From contig NZ_BJTV01000013.1 in NCBI RefSeq assembly GCF_007176755.1, positions 124,001 through 188,000 of the forward strand: a stretch of 64,000 nucleotides of DNA, given 5' to 3'. The notes beneath the pieces were generated by a model. It saw only the letters and a program-made list of their open reading frames with translations, was not told where the DNA came from and made no database searches. Numbering within the stretch: the first letter of the stretch is position 1; each line of letters starts with the position of its first letter. This DNA is from Streptomyces sp. 1-11. Its GTDB lineage: Bacteria > Actinomycetota > Actinomycetes > Streptomycetales > Streptomycetaceae. Positions 34,501 to 42,203 of this stretch are shown here, in pieces. The position numbers and the translations under genes are program-made.

Positions 34501-34730
34501 GGCTGATCCAGGAGGCCCGCAAGAACAGCGGCCTGGACGTCGCCGACCGCATCGCGCTGCGCTGGACCTCCACGGACCCGGCGGTCGTAGCGGCTCTCTC
34601 GGAGCACGCCGGCCTGATCGCCGAGGAGGTCCTGGCGACCGACTTCGCCCAGGGCGAGGCCGACGCCGGGTACGGCGAGCCGTTCACGGACGAGGGCCTG
34701 TCCCTCACGTTCCGGCTCCGCAAGGCGTAA
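31587..34730 (+). CDS. ileS: Isoleucyl-tRNA synthetase (eukaryote-like type, GXHH signature)
   Basis: A 1047-residue class I synthetase charging tRNA-Ile. Length and sequence fit the IleRS2 (eukaryote-like) group. The first signature, normally HXGH, reads GAHH (Gly59-Ala60-His61-His62) after PPTANGMP. The second signature is KMSKH (600-604). The editing domain has LLVWTTTPWTLVSNTAV, and WYDSGSMPFAQWGYP and DQTRGWFYTLM are conserved core motifs. The ATG at 31587 is 10 bases after GGAGG, which the T-box sequestrator can mask. IleRS2 enzymes are generally mupirocin tolerant, and the swapped GXHH form has been reported as hyper-resistant. Confidence 0.97.
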   Translation: MTAPTYRQVPAQVDLPALEHAVLDFWREQKIFAKSLEQSEGRPEWVFYEGPPTANGMPGAHHIEARVFKDVFPRFRTMRGYHVARKAGWDCHGLPVELAVEKELGFSGKQDIEAYGIAEFNAKCRESVTRHTDAFEELTTRMGYWADLQDPYRTMDPEYIESVWWSLKEIFGKGLLVQDHRVAPWCPRCGTGLSDHELAQGYETVVDPSVYVRFPLTSGPLAGEAALLVWTTTPWTLVSNTAVAAHPEVTYVVATDGQEKIVVAEPLVAKALGEGWETTGRTFTGAEMERWTYRRPFELVEFPEPAHYVVNAEYVTTEDGTGLVHQSPAFGEDDLKVCRSYGLPVVNPVRPDGTFEEDVPLVGGVFFKKADEKLTEDLQQRGLLFRHLPYEHSYPHCWRCHTALLYYAQPSWYIRTTAIKDRLLQENEKTNWFPDTVKHGRYGDWLNNNIDWALSRNRYWGTPLPIWRCEEGHLTCVGSRAELSELTGADQSNLDPHRPYIDEVTFACRHEDCGRTATRVPEVIDAWYDSGSMPFAQWGYPYKNKELFEARYPAQFICEAIDQTRGWFYTLMAVGTLVFDKSSYENVVCLGHILAEDGRKMSKHLGNILQPIPLMDQHGADAVRWFMAAGGSPWAARRVGHNTIQEVVRKTLLTYWNTVAFQALYARTSDWAPSAADPAPAERPLLDRWLLSELHALTDQVTQSLEGYDTQRAGKLLSAFVDDLSNWYVRRSRRRFWQGDKAALRTLHEVLETVTRLMAPITPFITERVWQDLVVPVSPNAPESVHLATWPEADLSAIDPELSRQMVLVRRLVELGRATRAESGVKTRQPLSRALIAASGFESLDRELHAQITEELNVSALASLSEVGGSLVDTTAKANFRALGKRFGKRVQDVAKAIANADAAALSLALRAGTASVEVDGETVTLAPDEVIITETPREGWSVASDSGATVALDLEITEELRQAGLARDAIRLIQEARKNSGLDVADRIALRWTSTDPAVVAALSEHAGLIAEEVLATDFAQGEADAGYGEPFTDEGLSLTFRLRKA

Positions 34731-34743
34731 GCGCCGAACGAAC

Positions 34744-34782
34744 CCGAAGGCCCGGTCCCCGCTGCGGGGGCCGGGCCTTCGG
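34744..34782 (+). terminator. ileS terminator hairpin
   Basis: CCGAAGGCCCGG (34744-34755) pairs with CCGGGCCTTCGG (34771-34782). An inner CCCC/GGGG pairing extends the stem. It lies 14 bases after the ileS stop. Confidence 0.85.
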
Positions 34783-34891
34783 CGTCACGGGCGTACGGGA
34801 CGGAGCGGCGGGCAGGACGACGGGCAGGCGTTCCGACGAAGTACGGGCGTTCGGGACGCAGGCGCTCAGGGGGCGTCAACACGCGTAAAAA

Positions 34892-34927
34892 GGGCGGGCC
34901 CCCGGACCGAAGTCCGGGGGCCCGCCC
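34892..34927 (-). terminator. divIVA intrinsic terminator with T-tract
   Basis: A perfect 16-base stem (34892-34907 with 34912-34927). On the minus strand it has a TTCG tetraloop and is followed by TTTTT, a textbook intrinsic terminator, unusual for its T-tract in this genome. It lies 45 bases beyond the divIVA stop. Confidence 0.93.
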
Positions 34928-34971
34928 CTGAACGCTGCCGACGCCGTTGTCGTACTACTGGCCGCGGCCCG

Positions 34972-36180
34972 TCAGTTGTCGTCCTCGTCGATCAGGAACC
35001 CGCGCATCGGCGAGGGCGCCTGGCCCATCGGGGACGGACCCTGCGGGCGGACCGGAGCCATGGGCTGGGTCATCGCGGGCGTCATCTGCTGCTGGCCGCC
35101 GTAGGACGGGGCGGACGGTCCGGACGGACCGCCCATGCCCTGGTTGCCGCCGTAGGACGGGGCGCTCGCGCCGGCCGGAGCCATGGAGGGCGCCGGGGAC
35201 GGCGGGAGGGACGCGGTGGCCGGAGTACGCGGCGGCGCCAGGGAGTCGTCGGCCTGGGTCTCCAGCTGACGCAGCTGGGACTCGAGGTACGACTTCAGAC
35301 GCGTGCGGTACTCGCGCTCGAAGCCGCGCAGGTCCTCGACCTTGCGCTCCAGCGTGGCGCGGGCGGACTCCAGGGAGCCCATCGCGACGCGGTGCTTCTC
35401 CTGCGCGTCCCGCTCCAGGGCGTCGGCCTTGGCACGGGCGTCACGCTCCAGACCCTCGGCGCGGCTGCGGGCCTCGCCGACGATCTTGTTGGCCTCGGAA
35501 CGGGCCTCGGCGATCGCCTGGTCGGCGGTCTGCTGGGCCAGCGAGAGGACTCGGGCGGCGCTGTCGCCACCGGGGCCCTGACCGGGGCCGCCCATCGGAC
35601 CGCCCATGGGGCCGCCCATCGGACCGCCCATCTGCTGCTGCATGGGCGGCTGACCGCCCATCGGGCCCTGCCCCATCGGACCCTGGCCCATCGGACCCTG
35701 GCCCATCGGACCCTGGCCCATCGGGCCGGGACCCTGCGGGCCACCCTGGCCGCTGGGGCCGGCAGGCAGCTGCGGGGCACCGCTCGGCAGCTGGGGCGGA
35801 CCACCCATGGGGCCACCCATCTGCTGCTGCGGCGGGCCCGATATGCCGGCGGGCACCGGTGCGCCGGGACCTCGCATCCCCTGCTGGGGCATGCCGCCTT
35901 GCTGGGGCATTCCACCCTGCTGGGGCATACCGCCCTGCTGAGGCATGCCGCCCTGCTGCTGGTCCTGCTCCGGGGGCTTGCGCATGTTCTGCTGGTTCTG
36001 GGCCGCGGCGCGCGTGGCCGCGGCCAGTTTGGCGCGCAGGTCCTCGTTCTCGCGGAGTAGACGCGTCAGTTCGGCTTCGACCTCATCGAGGAAGGCATCG
36101 ACCTCGTCCTCGTCATAGCCTTCTCGGAGGCGGACGGTCGTGAACTGCTTGTTCCGCACGTCCTCGGGGGTCAACGGCAT
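34972..36180 (-). CDS. divIVA: DivIVA polar-growth protein
   Basis: A coiled-coil protein that marks hyphal tips and drives polar growth, essential in Streptomyces. It has 402 residues. The N-terminal membrane-binding domain is MPLTPEDVRNKQFTTVRLREGYDEDEVDAF, followed by a coiled coil to about 60. A Gln/Gly/Pro/Met-rich linker (about 64-205) contains four MPQQGG units, five PMGQG-type units and PMGG repeats. A second coiled coil (about 210-310, LAQQTADQAIAEARSEANKIVGEAR) and a Pro-rich tail ending GFLIDEDDN complete it. ATG start with GAGG at -14. The linker repeats are also tandem at DNA level (15 and 18 bases), so length is expected to vary between strains. Confidence 0.97.
   Translation of the reverse strand: MPLTPEDVRNKQFTTVRLREGYDEDEVDAFLDEVEAELTRLLRENEDLRAKLAAATRAAAQNQQNMRKPPEQDQQQGGMPQQGGMPQQGGMPQQGGMPQQGMRGPGAPVPAGISGPPQQQMGGPMGGPPQLPSGAPQLPAGPSGQGGPQGPGPMGQGPMGQGPMGQGPMGQGPMGGQPPMQQQMGGPMGGPMGGPMGGPGQGPGGDSAARVLSLAQQTADQAIAEARSEANKIVGEARSRAEGLERDARAKADALERDAQEKHRVAMGSLESARATLERKVEDLRGFEREYRTRLKSYLESQLRQLETQADDSLAPPRTPATASLPPSPAPSMAPAGASAPSYGGNQGMGGPSGPSAPSYGGQQQMTPAMTQPMAPVRPQGPSPMGQAPSPMRGFLIDEDDN
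35660..35945 (-). repeat. divIVA: In-frame 15- and 18-bp tandem repeats in divIVA
   Basis: Two arrays inside the coding region: roughly 35670-35735, repeating CCCATCGGACCCTGG (PMGQG-type units), and roughly 35880-35950, repeating an 18-base unit that encodes MPQQGG. Unit lengths are multiples of three, so gain or loss preserves the frame. Boundaries are approximate. Confidence 0.8.
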
Positions 36181-36235
36181 CTCTTCACCTCAACGTAGTC
36201 ATCGGCAGTCGGCAAGACCGTATCGTCCATCCTCA

Positions 36236-36523
36236 TCACACAAATCTCTGTGCGACGGAGATGAGGATCCAGACAATGATCATCAGCACGAAGAAGGACA
36301 GGTCGAGCGCCACGCCCCCGAGACGCAGCGGCGGGATGAACCGCCGCAGAAGCTTCAGCGGTGGATCGGTGACAGTGTAGGTGGCCTCCAGGACGACCAC
36401 CATCGCCTTGCCGGGTTGCCATGAGCGGGCGAACTGGAAGACGTAGTCCATGACCAGCCGGAAGATCAGCACGACGAGAAACACCATCAGCGCGATGTAG
36501 ATCACCTGCGCGAACACGCTCAT
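36236..36523 (-). CDS. ylmG: YggT/YlmG-family membrane protein
   Basis: A 95-residue protein with two membrane helices (about 3-23 and 67-88) and the YggT signature LLRRFIPPLRLGGVALDLSFFVLMIIV. It belongs to the conserved ylm cluster between divIVA and sepF. The family is linked to cell division and envelope organisation, but biochemical function is unknown. The ATG at 36523 is preceded by GAGGGAAAG. Confidence 0.93.
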   Translation of the reverse strand: MSVFAQVIYIALMVFLVVLIFRLVMDYVFQFARSWQPGKAMVVVLEATYTVTDPPLKLLRRFIPPLRLGGVALDLSFFVLMIIVWILISVAQRFV

Positions 36524-36572
36524 GGCCTGGCTTTCCCTCTCCCCTGTTCCGTGCTTTTCCCGGTGGTACGTC

Positions 36573-37214
36573 TCAGCTCTGGTTGAAGAACCCGCCCTCT
36601 GCGATGCGGGCCTTGTCCTCCGCCGTGACATCGACGTTAGCAGGAGACAACAGGAACACCTTCTGCGTCACCCGCTCGATGCTGCCGTGAAGACCAAACA
36701 CCAAACCGGCCGCAAAGTCGACAAGTCGCTTCGCGTCTGTGTCATCCATCTCAGTCAGATTCATGATCACCGGAGTGCCCTCACGGAAGTGTTCCCCGAT
36801 GGTACGGGCTTCGTTGTAGGTCCGCGGGTGCAGCGTGGTGATCCGGTAAGGCTCACGCTCGGACACGACCTTGGGCATGATCACCGGTGCGTTCTTCTCC
36901 AGGGACTGGCGTTCTTGTGTGATGGATGCCACGGGCGCGATACGCGCCGGGCGCCCGGATTCCGCGGCGAGCGAAGCCGAACGGGCCACCGGCTCGCGTG
37001 GCGCGGGCGGTTGCGCGATTCGCACCTCTTCGTCCCTTTGGGACTGATGCGCACCGTGTGACTGGTGTGACACCTCGTGCCGTCGGTGGTCCCGGTCGAG
37101 TTCCGGGTCCAGCTCGGGCTCGAAGTCGTCGTCGGGGTCGAATCCGCGGCCGTCGTACCCATCGTCCTCCACGAGGCCGAGGTAGACCGCCATCTTGCGC
37201 ATCGCGCCGGCCAT
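36573..37214 (-). CDS. sepF: Cell division protein SepF
   Basis: A 213-residue SepF, which anchors and bundles FtsZ filaments at the septum; actinobacteria lack FtsA and depend on it. The start MAGAMRKMAVYLGLVEDDGYDG has the amphipathic membrane-binding helix. A disordered acidic/His-rich linker follows. The C-terminal domain (about 118-205) contains ITTLHPRTYNEARTIGEHFREGTPVIMNLTEMDDTDAKRLVDFAAGL. Start ATG at 37214 with GGAGG 9 bases upstream. The 128-base gap upstream, with AT-rich ACATTGACCATATTTTC, may hold its own promoter. Confidence 0.96.
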   Translation of the reverse strand: MAGAMRKMAVYLGLVEDDGYDGRGFDPDDDFEPELDPELDRDHRRHEVSHQSHGAHQSQRDEEVRIAQPPAPREPVARSASLAAESGRPARIAPVASITQERQSLEKNAPVIMPKVVSEREPYRITTLHPRTYNEARTIGEHFREGTPVIMNLTEMDDTDAKRLVDFAAGLVFGLHGSIERVTQKVFLLSPANVDVTAEDKARIAEGGFFNQS

Positions 37215-37342
37215 TCTCTGAGTCCTCCGCTCTGTGGTGGATCGGCTGACGACTGCCAAGTGCCCGCGATCCACGTGGTCTTTGTGCCCGCTTTCGCAGA
37301 CATTGACCATATTTTCTGCTGTGGTCCGACTTCTTGGCGACG

Positions 37343-38062
37343 TTACCCGAGCCTGGGGCGGACTCCGAGTACCGCAGTGCCGACGCGCACATGTGTCGCT
37401 CCGGCCGCCACGGCCTGTTCGAGGTCCGCACTCATCCCTGCCGACACCATGGTTGCAGCCGGATGGGCCCGGCGCAGGTCGGTCGACAAATCCATGAGCC
37501 GCCCGAACGCCGCCTGTTCGCGTCCCGCGTACTCGCCGGTGAGCGGGGCGACGGTCATCAGACCGTCGAGCCGGAGTCCCGGCGACCCGGCCACGAGGCC
37601 GGCCAACTCCTCGACGCCGCCCGGCGCCACGCCACCGCGCTCGCCCCGGCCGCTCTCGCCCGCGTCCAGTGCGACCTGGATGAGGCATCCCACCTCGCGC
37701 CCGGCCCGCCCGGCCTCCTTCGACAGCGCGGTGACGAGCCGGGCCCGGTCGATGGACTGCACGAAATCGGCATAACCGACCACGGAACGGACCTTGTTGG
37801 TCTGCAACTGGCCGACGAAATGCCACTTCAGCGGCAGATCCGCGCAGGCGGCCGCCTTCGGGGCCGCGTCCTGGTCGCGGTTCTCTGCCACGTGCCGCAC
37901 GCCGAGTTCCGACAGGATCCGCACATCGCTCGCCGGGTAGGTCTTGGTGACCACGATCAGGGTCACCTCTTCCCGCTCGCGCCCGGCGGCGGCGCACGCG
38001 GCGGTGATGCGCTGTTCCACGTTCGCCAGGTTCGCGGCGAGTTCGGTCTTACGGTCCGTCAT
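37343..38062 (-). CDS. ylmE: YggS/YlmE PLP-homeostasis protein
   Basis: A 239-residue alanine-racemase-fold protein that binds PLP (Lys40 in IVVTKTYP) and controls vitamin B6 and amino acid balance. It has WHFVGQLQTNKVR, VQSIDRARLVTALSKEA, GLMTVAPLTGEY and SAGMSADLEQAVAAGATHVRVGTAVLG. It sits in the ylm cluster next to ylmD (6 bases) and sepF. Confidence 0.94.
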   Translation of the reverse strand: MTDRKTELAANLANVEQRITAACAAAGREREEVTLIVVTKTYPASDVRILSELGVRHVAENRDQDAAPKAAACADLPLKWHFVGQLQTNKVRSVVGYADFVQSIDRARLVTALSKEAGRAGREVGCLIQVALDAGESGRGERGGVAPGGVEELAGLVAGSPGLRLDGLMTVAPLTGEYAGREQAAFGRLMDLSTDLRRAHPAATMVSAGMSADLEQAVAAGATHVRVGTAVLGVRPRLG

Positions 38063-38068
38063 GCCCCA

Positions 38069-38800
38069 TCAGTCCAGCCAGACATAGCCCGCGAGCCGCC
38101 CGGTGGCGCGGTCACGGCGGTACGAGTAGTGATCGCCCGACTCCAGCGTGCACACCGGGGACTGCTCCCGGTCGCGCACCCCGAGCCGATCGAGCTGGGC
38201 GTGCACTCCGGCGCTCACGTCGACCGCCGGAGTGCCCCAGCTCGTTTCGGCGTACGCCGCCGGCTCGGCCGCGGCCACCTCGGCGCGCATCGCGTCCGGC
38301 ACTTCGTAGCACCGGCCGCAGACGGCCGGACCGGTGCGGGCGGTGATCCGCTCCGCCTCGGCGCCGAGTTCGACCATGGCGCGCACGGCGGCGGGCACGA
38401 CCCCCTTGACCATCCCCGGCCGGCCCGCGTGGGCGGCGGCCACGATCCCGGCGACCGGGTCCGCCAGCAGCACCGGCACGCAGTCGGCGGTGAGCACCGC
38501 GAGCACGAGCCCCCGGCGCGCGGTGACGAGGGCGTCGACCTCCGGCACCGGATCCCCGGCGGCCCAGGGCGCGTCGACGACGGCCACGTCGGCCCCGTGC
38601 ACCTGGTTCATCCAGACGACCGCCCCGGGCGCGAACCCGAGCGACTTCGCCGCCAGCTCGCGGTTGGCCCGCACCGCTCCGGCGTCGTCGCCGACGGCGC
38701 CGCCGAGGTTGAGCTCCTCATACGGAGCGGCGCTCACCCCGCCCCACCGGTCGGTGAAGGCGAAGTGCGCGCCGCTCACGCTCTCGCGCCGTCCTATCAC
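38069..38800 (-). CDS. ylmD: YfiH/PgeF family protein (YlmD)
   Basis: A 243-residue member of the laccase-domain/PgeF family, which in other bacteria removes mis-incorporated L-serine from peptidoglycan precursors, or acts as a purine nucleoside phosphorylase. Metal-site residues are visible in NQVHGADV, LTADCVPVLLAD and AAAHAGRPGMVKG. In many relatives the last motif reads HAGWRG; here it is HAGRPG. The GTG start overlaps the ftsZ stop (GTGA), so the two are coupled. Confidence 0.92.
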   Translation of the reverse strand: MIGRRESVSGAHFAFTDRWGGVSAAPYEELNLGGAVGDDAGAVRANRELAAKSLGFAPGAVVWMNQVHGADVAVVDAPWAAGDPVPEVDALVTARRGLVLAVLTADCVPVLLADPVAGIVAAAHAGRPGMVKGVVPAAVRAMVELGAEAERITARTGPAVCGRCYEVPDAMRAEVAAAEPAAYAETSWGTPAVDVSAGVHAQLDRLGVRDREQSPVCTLESGDHYSYRRDRATGRLAGYVWLD

Positions 38801-40008
38801 TTCAGGAAGTCCGGAACGTCCAGCTCCTCGGCCGCGCTGTCCGCGTAGGTGCGCGGCGCGGGCGGCACCGCCGGGGTGACCGGGATCTCGGCGACCGGCT
38901 CGGGCGCCGGCTCCGGCTCCTCCTTCGGCGTCACGCTGCCGAGCGACCCGAAGGACGGGCGGCTCTCCGGCTGGCGCGCCGGAGCCGGCTCCTCGCGGCG
39001 GGGCGCGGAGGAGGCGGAGGCGGAGCTGGAGCCGAGGACGTTGTCCCGGCGGGCCGGCGGCTGGCCGCCGTCGAAGCCGGCCGCGATCACGGTGACCCGC
39101 ACCTCGTCGCCGAGGGCGTCGTCGATGACCGCGCCGAAGATGATGTTGGCCTCGGGGTGGGCGGCCTCGCTGACCAGCTGGGCGGCCTCGTTGATCTCGA
39201 ACAGGCCGAGGTCGGAGCCGCCGGAGATGGAGAGCAGCACACCGCGGGCGCCGTCGATGGACGCCTCCAGCAGCGGCGAGGAGATCGCCATCTCGGCGGC
39301 GGCCACCGCACGGTCGTCGCCGCGGGCCGAGCCGATGCCCATCAGGGCCGAACCGGCCTCGGACATGACCGACTTGACGTCGGCGAAGTCCAGGTTGATC
39401 AGGCCGGGCGTGGTGATCAGGTCGGTGATGCCCTGGACACCGGAGAGCAGGACCTGGTCGGCCGACTTGAAGGCGTCCAGGACCGAGACCTGGCGGTCCG
39501 AGATGGACAGCAGCCGGTCGTTGGGGATCACGATGAGGGTGTCGACCTCTTCGCGCAGTTCGGCGATGCCGTCCTCGGCCTGGTTCGCGCGGCGCCGTCC
39601 CTCGAAGGTGAACGGGCGCGTGACCACGCCGATGGTGAGCGCGCCGAGCGAGCGCGCGATGTTGGCCACGACGGGCGCGCCGCCGGTACCGGTGCCGCCC
39701 CCCTCACCGGCCGTCACGAAGACCATGTCGGCCCCCTTGAGGACCTCCTCGATCTCCTCGCGGTGGTCCTCGGCGGCCTTGCGGCCGACGGCCGGGTTGG
39801 CTCCGGCGCCGAGTCCGCGGGTGAGTTCGCGGCCCACGTCGAGCTTGACGTCGGCGTCGCTCATCAACAGCGCCTGTGCGTCGGTGTTGATGGCGATGAA
39901 CTCGACGCCCTTGAGACCGACCTCGATCATCCGGTTGATGGCATTGACACCACCGCCGCCGACACCGATGACCTTGATGACTGCGAGGTAGTTCTGCGGT
40001 GCTGCCAC
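38797..40008 (-). CDS. ftsZ: Cell division GTPase FtsZ
   Basis: A 403-residue tubulin homologue forming Z-rings and, in aerial hyphae, ladders of rings for spore septa. GTP-binding motifs: VIGVGGGGVNAINRM, the tubulin signature in AGEGGGTGTGGAPV, and NLDFADVKSVM. The disordered linker (about 315-390) is Pro/Glu-rich, and the C-terminal peptide EELDVPDFLK binds SepF. Start GTG at 40008. Upstream lies a 279-base region with an inferred promoter. Confidence 0.98.
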   Translation of the reverse strand: MAAPQNYLAVIKVIGVGGGGVNAINRMIEVGLKGVEFIAINTDAQALLMSDADVKLDVGRELTRGLGAGANPAVGRKAAEDHREEIEEVLKGADMVFVTAGEGGGTGTGGAPVVANIARSLGALTIGVVTRPFTFEGRRRANQAEDGIAELREEVDTLIVIPNDRLLSISDRQVSVLDAFKSADQVLLSGVQGITDLITTPGLINLDFADVKSVMSEAGSALMGIGSARGDDRAVAAAEMAISSPLLEASIDGARGVLLSISGGSDLGLFEINEAAQLVSEAAHPEANIIFGAVIDDALGDEVRVTVIAAGFDGGQPPARRDNVLGSSSASASSAPRREEPAPARQPESRPSFGSLGSVTPKEEPEPAPEPVAEIPVTPAVPPAPRTYADSAAEELDVPDFLK

Positions 40009-40106
40009 GTCGAAGGCCTCTCGCCTCGAATTACGTTGTCGCCGCCGGACGGTTGCCCGTACCGGGACGACGGATGCCGAATGGGACGGTCCGTAGCGCC
40101 GACCCG

Positions 40107-40197
40107 AACCCTAACCCTGAAGTTTAGGGTTACCAGTGTGTCTGTTCCCTGAAGTCTTCTGAACAGGACACTAAGTCGACAAGTGGCGCGCGTTCAA
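40107..40197 (-). promoter_or_regulatory. ftsZ: ftsZ promoter region with WhiA-type GACAC site
   Basis: On the minus strand TTGAAC (40197-40192), an 18-base spacer and TAGTGT (40173-40168) form a good promoter. A GACAC motif on the + strand (40167-40171) overlaps this -10. GACAC is the core recognised by the sporulation regulator WhiA, and ftsZ is a known WhiA target in Streptomyces. Closer to the gene, AACCCT is tandem at 40107-40112 and 40113-40118, and the second copy forms an inverted repeat with AGGGTT (40126-40131). Streptomyces ftsZ has several promoters; which one this is cannot be told. Confidence 0.6.
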
Positions 40198-40287
40198 CGA
40201 ACACGCCGAACCTCCCGTTTTTCTTTTCACCCTATGTGATCAGGCATAGCGGCGCCCAACCAGGGTGCTGGCCTGCACGGATACCCG

Positions 40288-41082
40288 TCAACTGCCCGAT
40301 GAGGCAGGCGCGGTGGGAACACTGACGTCGAAGTGCCGGGCGCCGGGAGCTGCTTTCATGAGTGCTGTGAGGGCCCGTGCCTTGGCGCGCCCGTTCTCGC
40401 CGCTGCCCCAGCGGACCGTGCGGCCGTCGCCCAACACGACCGAGATGTCGTCGTAGGAACGGACTTGGACGGTCCGGGTCGCCCCGGCGACGGGGGCCGG
40501 GAGGGCGCCGGCCACGCCGACCGCCTCGCGCACCAGGCGGCCGGCGCCGAAGCGCCGGAAGCTCGCGGCGGCGCGGCCCGAGCCGGACGCGGTCAATTCC
40601 AGTACCGGAACGCCTTTCGGCGCCTGCGAAACGGTGGCGAAACGGACACCCTCGCGGTCGACTTCGACAAAATTACCGGCTTTTCGGACAATAAGCACCG
40701 GAGTCCGCTCGGTCACTTCCAGGTCGATTCCGTGCGGCCAGGAACGGGTGACTGAAACAGTGTCAATTCGGGGCAATTTCTGACGAAGTCTGGCTTCGAC
40801 CGCACCCGTGTCGACCGAGACCAGCGGCGCTCCGACCGGCACGGAGGCGACCTCCCGCACGTCGGCGGGGGTCAGCATCCGCGCGCCGGAGACCGAGACG
40901 TGCCGTACCCGCAGCCACGAGGAGCCGTACAACAGCCAGGTGGAGCCCGCCCCGAGGAGCGCCAGGGCGACGGTGAGGGCGACGGTCACCCTGAGGCGGC
41001 GTCGCCGCGACCGTCGCGCGGGCGGCGGGCCGGACGACTCCTGCTGGCGTTCTCCGCGCTCCGCGGTAGTCGATCCGGCCAC
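40288..41082 (-). CDS. ftsQ: Cell division protein FtsQ
   Basis: A 264-residue bitopic divisome protein. A basic cytoplasmic N-terminus (RRSRRRRLR) precedes one membrane helix (about 34-56). The POTRA domain follows (WLRVRHVSVSGARMLTPADVREVASVPVGAPLVSVD), then a beta domain with RSWPHGIDLEVTERTPVLIV and FVEVDREGVRF. Of two in-frame GTGs I chose 41082, 9 bases after AAAGG; 41088 is almost on top of it. It is followed by the ftsZ promoter region. Confidence 0.93.
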   Translation of the reverse strand: MAGSTTAERGERQQESSGPPPARRSRRRRLRVTVALTVALALLGAGSTWLLYGSSWLRVRHVSVSGARMLTPADVREVASVPVGAPLVSVDTGAVEARLRQKLPRIDTVSVTRSWPHGIDLEVTERTPVLIVRKAGNFVEVDREGVRFATVSQAPKGVPVLELTASGSGRAAASFRRFGAGRLVREAVGVAGALPAPVAGATRTVQVRSYDDISVVLGDGRTVRWGSGENGRAKARALTALMKAAPGARHFDVSVPTAPASSGS

Positions 41083-41108
41083 CCTCACTGCCCTTTCGTC
41101 ATATGGTC

Positions 41109-42197
41109 CTATCGGCGTGAGGCGATCGCCTCGTACACCATGCCGACGAGCAGTTCGTCGGCGTCCCGGCGGCCGAACTCGCTTGCCGCGCGGGACATCT
41201 CGTACAGCCGGTGCGGGTCCGCGAGCACCGGCAGGACGCTCTGCTGCACCCACTCGGGGGTGAGTTCCGCGTCGTCGACGAGGAGTCCACCGCCCGCCTT
41301 CACCACCGGCTGGGCGTTCAGCCGCTGTTCGCCGTTGCCGATGGGCAGCGGGACGTAGGCGGCCGGGAGCCCGACGGCGGAGAGTTCGGCGACGGTCATC
41401 GCGCCCGCGCGGCAGAGCATCATGTCGGCCGCGGCGTACGCGAGGTCCATCCGGTCCAGGTAACTTACCGGGATGTACGGCGGCATTCCCGGCATCTGCT
41501 GCACCTGCGGCAGTTCGTTCTTCGGGCCGACCGCGTGCAGGATCTGGATGCCGGCCTGCTGCAGCCACGGGGCGACCTGCTGCACGACCTCGTTGAGGCG
41601 CCGGGCGCCCTGGGAGCCGCCGGAGACGAGCAGGGTGGGCAGGTTCGGGTCCAGACCGAAGCGGGCGCGCGCCTCCGGGCGGACGGCGGCCCGGTCCAGG
41701 GTGGCGATGGAGCGGCGCAGCGGGATGCCGATGTAGCGGGCGTCGCGCAGCTTGCTGTCCGGGGTGGAGACCGCGACCCGGGCGGCGTACCGGGAGCCGA
41801 TCTTGTTGGCCAGGCCGGGACGGGCGTTGGCCTCGTGGATCACGATGGGCACGCCGAGGCGCTTGGCGGCCAGGTAGCCGGGCAGAGCGACGTAGCCGCC
41901 GAAGCCGACCACGGCGTCCGCCTTGGTGCGCTCCAGGATCTGCTCGGCGGCCTTGATCGTGCCGCGCAGCCGGCCCGGGACGGTGATCAGCTCGGGTGTG
42001 GGCTTGCGGGGCAGCGGCACCGCGGGGATCAACGCCAGCTCGTAGCCGCGCTCCGGGACGAGCCTGGTCTCGAGGCCCCGTTCCGTGCCCAGGGCCGTGA
42101 TCCCCACGGTCGGGTCCTGCCTGCGCAGGGCGTCCGCGAGGGCGAGCGCGGGCTCGATGTGGCCCGCGGTACCTCCGCCGGCGAGTACGACATGCAC
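41109..42197 (-). CDS. murG: UDP-GlcNAc:lipid I N-acetylglucosaminyltransferase MurG
   Basis: Adds GlcNAc to lipid I to make lipid II on the inner face of the membrane. It is a 362-residue GT-B enzyme (GT28). The N-terminal glycine loop is MHVVLAGGGTAGHIEPALALA, followed by VVGFGGYVALPGYLAAKRLGVP. The donor site has LLVSGGSQGARRLNE and MLCRAGAMTVAELSAVGLPAAYVPLP. GTG start; it starts 6 bases after ftsW ends. Confidence 0.97.
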   Translation of the reverse strand: MHVVLAGGGTAGHIEPALALADALRRQDPTVGITALGTERGLETRLVPERGYELALIPAVPLPRKPTPELITVPGRLRGTIKAAEQILERTKADAVVGFGGYVALPGYLAAKRLGVPIVIHEANARPGLANKIGSRYAARVAVSTPDSKLRDARYIGIPLRRSIATLDRAAVRPEARARFGLDPNLPTLLVSGGSQGARRLNEVVQQVAPWLQQAGIQILHAVGPKNELPQVQQMPGMPPYIPVSYLDRMDLAYAAADMMLCRAGAMTVAELSAVGLPAAYVPLPIGNGEQRLNAQPVVKAGGGLLVDDAELTPEWVQQSVLPVLADPHRLYEMSRAASEFGRRDADELLVGMVYEAIASRR

Positions 42198-42203
42198 CGA
42201 AAT

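Noticed and set aside
31458..34607. Long minus-strand open frame opposite ileS
   Set aside because: Same GC-bias shadow; ileS with its T-box explains the region.
40107..40131. Telomere-like AACCCT/TTAGGG motifs near ftsZ
   Set aside because: Only two tandem copies and one inverted copy inside a promoter region. Streptomyces telomeres are different palindromic structures.
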